NCBI GenBank assembly: GCA_034927285.1
Contig: JAYFQF010000026.1
Location: forward strand, 13,001-77,000
Source: JAYFQF01 sp034927285
Lineage (GTDB): Bacteria > Bacillota > Peptococcia > DRI-13 > UBA5745
Direction of reading: 5' to 3'
Length of the DNA: 64,000 nucleotides
The position numbers were made by a program, and so were the translations under genes. Below are positions 60,378-64,000 of the stretch, piece after piece. Below the pieces are notes generated by a model. The model saw only the letters and a list, made by a program, of their open reading frames with translations, did not search any database and was not told the origin of the DNA. Positions within the stretch are counted from its first letter, which is position 1. Each line of letters starts with the position of its first letter.

Positions 60378-60875
60378 ATGGGCGACTATTCAATCCGCCT
60401 GGAAGGCGACGTCCGGGATCTGCGAAAAAAGCTGGGTCGGCTGCAGCTGTCGGGCGCGGAGAAGACCAGTCTCAACCTGGCCCTGGCGGAAACCTTGCGG
60501 GAATCCACCATGACCCGCTTTGATACCGGCACCGGTCCGGACGGCCGCAAGTGGAAAAAGTCCATTCGGGCGGAGGCTGAAGGCGGGCAGACCTTAGTCA
60601 ATACGGCGGATCTGAAAAATTCAATCCACGCCATGGCCAGCGATACCGCGGCGGCGGTGGGGACCAACAAAAAATATGCTCGGACCCATCAATTTGGGGA
60701 CTCCCGGACTATCCGGACCAAGCGCAAAAAAAGCCTGGCTTTCCGCATCGGCGGCAAATGGATCGTCAGAAAGCAGGTTCATGTGACCATCCCGGCCCGG
60801 CCGTTTCTGGGGATCACCGATGAGGACATGACGGAGATCCGGGCCACGGTAGCAGAGTTTATCAAGGACCGGTGA
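60378..60875 (+). CDS. Virion morphogenesis protein (Mu gpG-like)
   Basis: The 165-residue product has KKLGRLQLSGAEKTSLNLALAETLRESTMTRFDTGTGPDGRKWKKS, TLVNTADLKNSIH and IPARPFLGITDEDMTEIRATVAEFI, the standard phage virion morphogenesis/tail completion pattern. It begins 2 bases after the previous stop. Confidence 0.9.
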   Translation: MGDYSIRLEGDVRDLRKKLGRLQLSGAEKTSLNLALAETLRESTMTRFDTGTGPDGRKWKKSIRAEAEGGQTLVNTADLKNSIHAMASDTAAAVGTNKKYARTHQFGDSRTIRTKRKKSLAFRIGGKWIVRKQVHVTIPARPFLGITDEDMTEIRATVAEFIKDR

Positions 60876-60879
60876 GTGT

Positions 60880-61365
60880 ATGTATCTGACTTGCAGGAAC
60901 TACCTGATTGAAAAAGTGCGGGCCGTGCTGGGCAACGGGATGATCCATACGGCGCGCAAGACCATGGAGGACTCCGCCGACGCTCATCTCGGGGCGGTGC
61001 TGTCGGTCTCCGACAGCTACACCAAAAACGGCAGCAGCAAGGTCTATGGGGATCCAGGGGCCCGACGGCGACTGCGCCGGAGCTATGACCGGCAGGCTAC
61101 TTTTATGGTTGTACTTGGTGATTTTACTCAGGCTGGATGTGAGGCTATGTATGAGGCATTTTTGGCCAGTCTGGATGATCAGCTCAAAATTGATGGCCTC
61201 CCGGCCCCGATTACGGTAACAGAGGCAGACTGGGTAGACAAGGATGACAGCAAGCTCCGGTCTGCCCTGGCGGTCCAGGCCCTGATCCGGTTTGATGGCG
61301 GCGTGTTTAAGGCCAGCGTTTTTGCGCCGGTCAGCACGGTAGAGGTGGAGACAGAGAGGGGATAA
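60880..61365 (+). CDS. Tail protein in gp37 position (Mu DUF1834-like)
   Basis: The 161-residue product begins MYLTCRNYLIEKVRAVLGNG and has SSKVYGDPGARRRLRRSYDRQATFMVVLGDF and LPAPITVTEADWVDKDDSKLRSALAVQALIRFDGGVF. These look like the DUF1834/gp37 tail proteins of Mu-like phages between gpG and sheath. Family assignment is from the pattern and place only. Confidence 0.65.
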   Translation: MYLTCRNYLIEKVRAVLGNGMIHTARKTMEDSADAHLGAVLSVSDSYTKNGSSKVYGDPGARRRLRRSYDRQATFMVVLGDFTQAGCEAMYEAFLASLDDQLKIDGLPAPITVTEADWVDKDDSKLRSALAVQALIRFDGGVFKASVFAPVSTVEVETERG

Positions 61366-61367
61366 GT

Positions 61368-61568
61368 ATGGCAAAAGAGCAGATGGCGGCTGCAGACGCC
61401 GGCATGGAAGAGGTCCAAACGCTAAAGCAGCGCAAAAGGACCAGGGACAGCGTCTTTGCCGGCGCGGCGGCCGCCGAAGGCTGGCGGCCCGGCCGGGCGC
61501 TGACGGAAAAAGAGTATGACGCCGCGATCAGCCGGTTTTTGCGGCAGGCGGCAGGAGGTGGCAGGTAA
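61368..61568 (+). CDS. Small hypothetical tail-region protein
   Basis: The 66-residue protein begins MAKEQMAAADAGMEEVQTLK and has DSVFAGAAAAEGWRPGRALTEKEYDAAISRFL. Short proteins of this kind (with 'GW..G...T..EY..A...F') precede the sheath gene in several Mu-like phages, in the slot of Mu gp38. Role unknown. Confidence 0.65.
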   Translation: MAKEQMAAADAGMEEVQTLKQRKRTRDSVFAGAAAAEGWRPGRALTEKEYDAAISRFLRQAAGGGR

Positions 61569-62978
61569 ATGTATGGTGATGTTGAGATCACGGTCCAGGA
61601 TGGCGGCTTAGGCTTGACCTCTTCCGGCACCGGCGTCCACGTAAAAATCGGGGCGTCGCCAGCTGCGGCGGAGCAGGTTATTATCCGGGGTTCCATGACG
61701 GCGGCCCGGATCAAGGAACTTTTGGGATTGTCGCCGCTGGCGGATTCGGCCATGCTCAGCGTGGCCAACGGAGCCGACCGGATCATCTGCCTGCCGGTGG
61801 CCCCCAGCACAGCCGGCACGGTTGGCCCGGTGACCAAAGGGACGGCTTCCACCGGCGGCGGCACCCTGACCGCCGCCGGCAGCCCGAATCACAGTTATAC
61901 GGCGACGGTGGAGATCCGGCGGTCCGGCGGCTTAAACTCCGCTGTCTTCCGCCTGAGCTTAAATGGCGGCATCAGCTGGAGTGATGAATTGACGGTACCC
62001 TTGGCCGGCAGCTATGAGGTCCCGGGCGCCGGCGTAACCCTGACCTTTACGGCTGGTGATCCGCCGGCAGATAGCTTTAAGCTGGGAGACAGCTGGAGCT
62101 TTAGCACCACGGCGCCGCAGCTGACCAACGAGGATGTGCTGGCGGCCATCGGCCGGGCGGCCGGCATCGCCGAAGAATTTGAGCTGGTGCATATTGTGGG
62201 GGAGGCGTCCCCGGCTTTATGGGCGGCGGTCTCCACGGAGCAGCAAACAATAGCGGCAAGCAAAAAGAGGGCCCTGCTGTTTGTCTTGGAGGCTCCGGCC
62301 AAAACCGAGGCGGAAACTGTGGCGGCCTATGTACAGACCCTGACAGCGGCAGCGGCAGCGGTGAACAATTACCAGCTGCAGGTGGTGGCTGCCCGGGGCG
62401 TTTACCAGTTGATGGACGGGAACCAAAAAGAACTGAACCTGGCTGCATTATTTTGCGGTTTTTATGCCCGGGCAGCGGTGCAGCAGTCTATTGGCGCGAC
62501 AATGCACTTCGCGATTGCCAAGGATAAGCTGCTGGCCCTCCGGCCTGCCGGCATCGAGGATTACCTGGAGGATCTGGATAGCGCCCGCCTGGCCGCCGTC
62601 CGGCAGTATGCGGGGCTGGAGGGATACTATGTTACCTCTGCCCGGGTGCTGGCTCCGGCAAACAGCGATTACCAGTACGCCGAGGACGTCCGGGTCAGCA
62701 ACAAGATCCGCCGCGAAGTCCGGAAAAAGGCCCTGCTGCAGCTGCAGGCCGATGTGGATATGTCCGATCTCCAGGGGGACCTGGACACCAAGGCTAAGTT
62801 TTGCGGGGAGCCTTTGGATCAGATGGTGGCGGATAAAGAGATCTCCGCCTATGCGATCACGGCCCCAGAAGGCCAGGATATCCTGACCACCAAGACCCTG
62901 CAACTGCAGATCCGCTATGTCCCCATCGGCAAGGTGCGGGCCATTGCCATTGATCTGGCCTGCACGGCGGCCTTATAG
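61569..62978 (+). CDS. Tail sheath protein (DUF2586)
   Basis: The 469-residue product begins MYGDVEITVQDGGLGLTSSG. It has HVKIGASPAAAEQVIIRGSMTAARIKELLG and EDYLEDLDSARLAAVRQYAGLEGYYVTSARVLAPANSDYQYAEDVRVSNKIRREVRKKALLQLQADVD, the DUF2586 sheath pattern. It indicates a contractile (myovirus) tail. It starts one base after the previous stop behind AGGAGGTGG. Confidence 0.88.
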   Translation: MYGDVEITVQDGGLGLTSSGTGVHVKIGASPAAAEQVIIRGSMTAARIKELLGLSPLADSAMLSVANGADRIICLPVAPSTAGTVGPVTKGTASTGGGTLTAAGSPNHSYTATVEIRRSGGLNSAVFRLSLNGGISWSDELTVPLAGSYEVPGAGVTLTFTAGDPPADSFKLGDSWSFSTTAPQLTNEDVLAAIGRAAGIAEEFELVHIVGEASPALWAAVSTEQQTIAASKKRALLFVLEAPAKTEAETVAAYVQTLTAAAAAVNNYQLQVVAARGVYQLMDGNQKELNLAALFCGFYARAAVQQSIGATMHFAIAKDKLLALRPAGIEDYLEDLDSARLAAVRQYAGLEGYYVTSARVLAPANSDYQYAEDVRVSNKIRREVRKKALLQLQADVDMSDLQGDLDTKAKFCGEPLDQMVADKEISAYAITAPEGQDILTTKTLQLQIRYVPIGKVRAIAIDLACTAAL

Positions 62979-62990
62979 GAGGTGGAAACT

Positions 62991-63425
62991 TTGACACAAG
63001 TAAGCGATTTAATTTACAGCTGGTCATCGATTCGGATCATTTTCCCCCGGCGGGAGTTTTCGGCGCAGAGTATCGGCTATGACGATGAGGTAAACAAAGA
63101 GGCGGTCTACGGCATGGGTCAGCGGCCCAGGGGCGTGGGCAAAGGCAATTATTCCGCTACCGGCAAGATGGACCTAACCCGGGGGGAGTTCCAGGACCTT
63201 TTGGATTACTGCAAAGCGGAGGGCGTGGGCCTGTATAACTTGGTTATCCCCCAGATCGTAGTAGCCTATGCCAACGATGGGGAGCGCACCCGGATTGATG
63301 TCCTGAAAAACGTCACGCCTACCAAGGCCAGCCAAACCAATTCCCAGGGGGACACAAGCTTAAAGGTGAGCTTGGATCTGTTGATCGGCGGCGGCATCAT
63401 CCGGGACGGCGTAGAGCCGGTATAA
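62991..63425 (+). CDS. Tail tube protein (Mu-like)
   Basis: The 144-residue product begins LTQVSDLIYSWSSIRIIFPRREFSAQSIGYDDEVNKEAVYGMGQRPRGVGKG. It ends with TSLKVSLDLLIGGGIIRDGVEPV. Size, beta-rich composition and place after the sheath identify it as the tube. TTG 62991 follows GGAGG at 8 bases. Its stop is the first codon of the third 20-bp repeat. Confidence 0.8.
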   Translation: MTQVSDLIYSWSSIRIIFPRREFSAQSIGYDDEVNKEAVYGMGQRPRGVGKGNYSATGKMDLTRGEFQDLLDYCKAEGVGLYNLVIPQIVVAYANDGERTRIDVLKNVTPTKASQTNSQGDTSLKVSLDLLIGGGIIRDGVEPV

Positions 63426-63442
63426 TCAAGAAATTTGGCAAA
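63423..63442 (+). repeat. 20-bp direct repeat, copy 3 of 3
   Basis: TAATCAAGAAATTTGGCAAA, starting with the tube gene's stop codon and ending 16 bases before the next start. Identical to the copies at 43882 and 49230. Confidence 0.85.
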
Positions 63443-63458
63443 AACGGAGGAGTTAACA

Positions 63459-63806
63459 ATGACTGAGACCACAAAAAAAGCAGCGGAATCCGCTGCGGAA
63501 TTGAAAGCAAAATATGGACGGATCTATCGGGTAACGGTTGATGTGCCGGACGAAGAGGGAGCGCTGCAGCAAAAGACTTATATCTTTAAAAAGCCTGTTG
63601 CCGCCAGCTATGACCGGTATCTGCAAAGCGTCCCCGGCGGTCAGGTGCGGGCCCTGAAGACCCTGGTCCGGGATAATCTTTTAGAGGAGTACCAGGATCA
63701 GCTGACGGCGGATCTGGAAGAGTATCCCGGCCTGCTGATCCCCCTGGGCAATAAGCTTTTGGATATGCTGGGCGTCACGGCGGCCGCCGCGGTAAAAAAG
63801 CTCTAA
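63459..63806 (+). CDS. Tail assembly chaperone, short form (gpG-like)
   Basis: The 115-residue product begins MTETTKKAAESAAELKAKYG and has YRVTVDVPDEEGALQQKTYIFKKPVAASYDRYLQ and GLLIPLGNKLLDMLG. It lies between tube and (outside the window) tape measure. The final codons GTA AAA AAG contain the A AAA AAG slippery heptamer just before CTC TAA. ATG 63459 follows CGGAGGAG. Confidence 0.8.
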   Translation: MTETTKKAAESAAELKAKYGRIYRVTVDVPDEEGALQQKTYIFKKPVAASYDRYLQSVPGGQVRALKTLVRDNLLEEYQDQLTADLEEYPGLLIPLGNKLLDMLGVTAAAAVKKL

Positions 63807-64000
63807 ACGCCGAAAGGGGGCGGTTGGACGCAAACCCGATTCGCAGCGGCCTGCTTGAGATTGGAGCCTTCGGCGGACAGCGGCCGGAGCTGGACCAGGT
63901 GGACTTAGATGAGTTCTGGGGCCGCCTGGCCCAAAGCCGCTACCAGCAAGAGCTTTGGAGCCAAATAATTGCAAAAGGGATACTGATGGCGCTGGACGTG
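63794..64000 (+). CDS. Tail assembly chaperone, frameshifted extension (GT-like; partial)
   Basis: A -1 shift at A AAA AAG (63794-63800) makes the ribosome read on as GCT CTA AAC GCC, giving ALNAERGRLDANPIRSGLL, then EIGAFGGQRPELDQVDLDEFWGRLAQS, past the stop at 63804-63806 to the window end. This is the well-known G/GT arrangement of phage tail chaperones. A free TTG start at 63824 with a close AAAGGGGG is a weaker alternative. Confidence 0.7.

Larger units (their letters stand above)
44048..64000 (+). mobile_element. Mu-like transposable prophage (right end outside window)
   Basis: Gene order and families follow Mu: leftward repressor, MuA-type DDE transposase, MuB-type ATPase, Gam, GemA, Mor, then terminase, portal, gpF, gpI, major head, gp36, gpG, sheath, tube and tail chaperone. 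Four copies of an AAAGTGACAAAAAGCT-like element at 44071-44280 suggest transposase sites near the left end. The exact left terminus is uncertain. A TG dinucleotide at 44048 or 44051 is a guess, and the 20-bp repeat at 43882 could move it further left. No integrase of another type is present. Confidence 0.9.

Overview
The window looks like chromosomal DNA of an anaerobic, fairly GC-rich Firmicute, most likely Clostridia. The evidence is the short-form HisG with HisZ, SufU instead of SufE, type 1B dihydroorotate dehydrogenase (PyrD/PyrK), an aspartate carbamoyltransferase with a PyrI regulatory subunit, and many ferredoxin-type proteins. Ribosome binding sites are strong AGGAGG types, and GTG and TTG starts are common. 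I did not try to name the species. No tRNA, rRNA or CRISPR array was seen.

Layout: (1) 1-1154, minus strand: a DUF4367-like lipoprotein followed by an ECF sigma factor cut by the window edge. (2) 1352-7644: pyrimidine operon pyrC-pyrK-pyrD-pyrF-pyrE-pyrB-pyrI, then a GIY-YIG protein. (3) 7628-14165: a cluster of iron-sulfur/P-loop genes. It holds a CGGC protein, a DUF134 regulator, an Mrp ATPase, two NifX-type proteins, two MinD-like ATPases with inserted ferredoxin domains, a radical SAM protein and a ferredoxin. Three promoters in this cluster share one architecture: TTGACA, then TATGCCCATAA inside a 17-bp spacer. This is the best candidate for an under-described system here. (4) 14278-15474, minus strand: a decayed DUF4157 remnant and a LigB-type dioxygenase. 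(5) 15694-21257: a Cys-rich MarR regulator heading sufC-sufB-sufD-sufS-sufU. (6) 21521-29677: histidine operon hisZ-G-D-C-B-H-A-F-IE, which has no histidinol-phosphatase gene. (7) 29820-38243: a soluble chemoreceptor with a CZB domain, a 2-hydroxyacid dehydrogenase, an orphan phage-tail-like small protein, a gamma-glutamyltransferase, an amino-acid permease, a nicotinate phosphoribosyltransferase broken by one in-frame stop, and a zinc-ribbon protein. (8) 38288-43449: a YibE/F membrane protein, a copper ATPase with an extra C-terminal CopZ-like domain, CsoR, and an ArsR regulator. (9) About 44.05 kb to the end: a Mu-like transposable prophage, cut by the window edge.

The prophage follows Mu order: leftward repressor, small early genes, MuA-type transposase, MuB-type ATPase, Gam, GemA, an amidase, and Mor. 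After a terminator come the holin, small and large terminase, portal, gpF, gpI protease/scaffold, decoration protein, major head protein, gp36, gpG, gp37-like protein, DUF2586 sheath, tube, and a tail-assembly chaperone with a classic A AAA AAG slippery site. The prophage also carries several repeats and palindromes that gene content does not explain.

Start codons were chosen from visible ribosome binding sites and family N-termini. Functions come from reading motifs in the translations; no database search was run.
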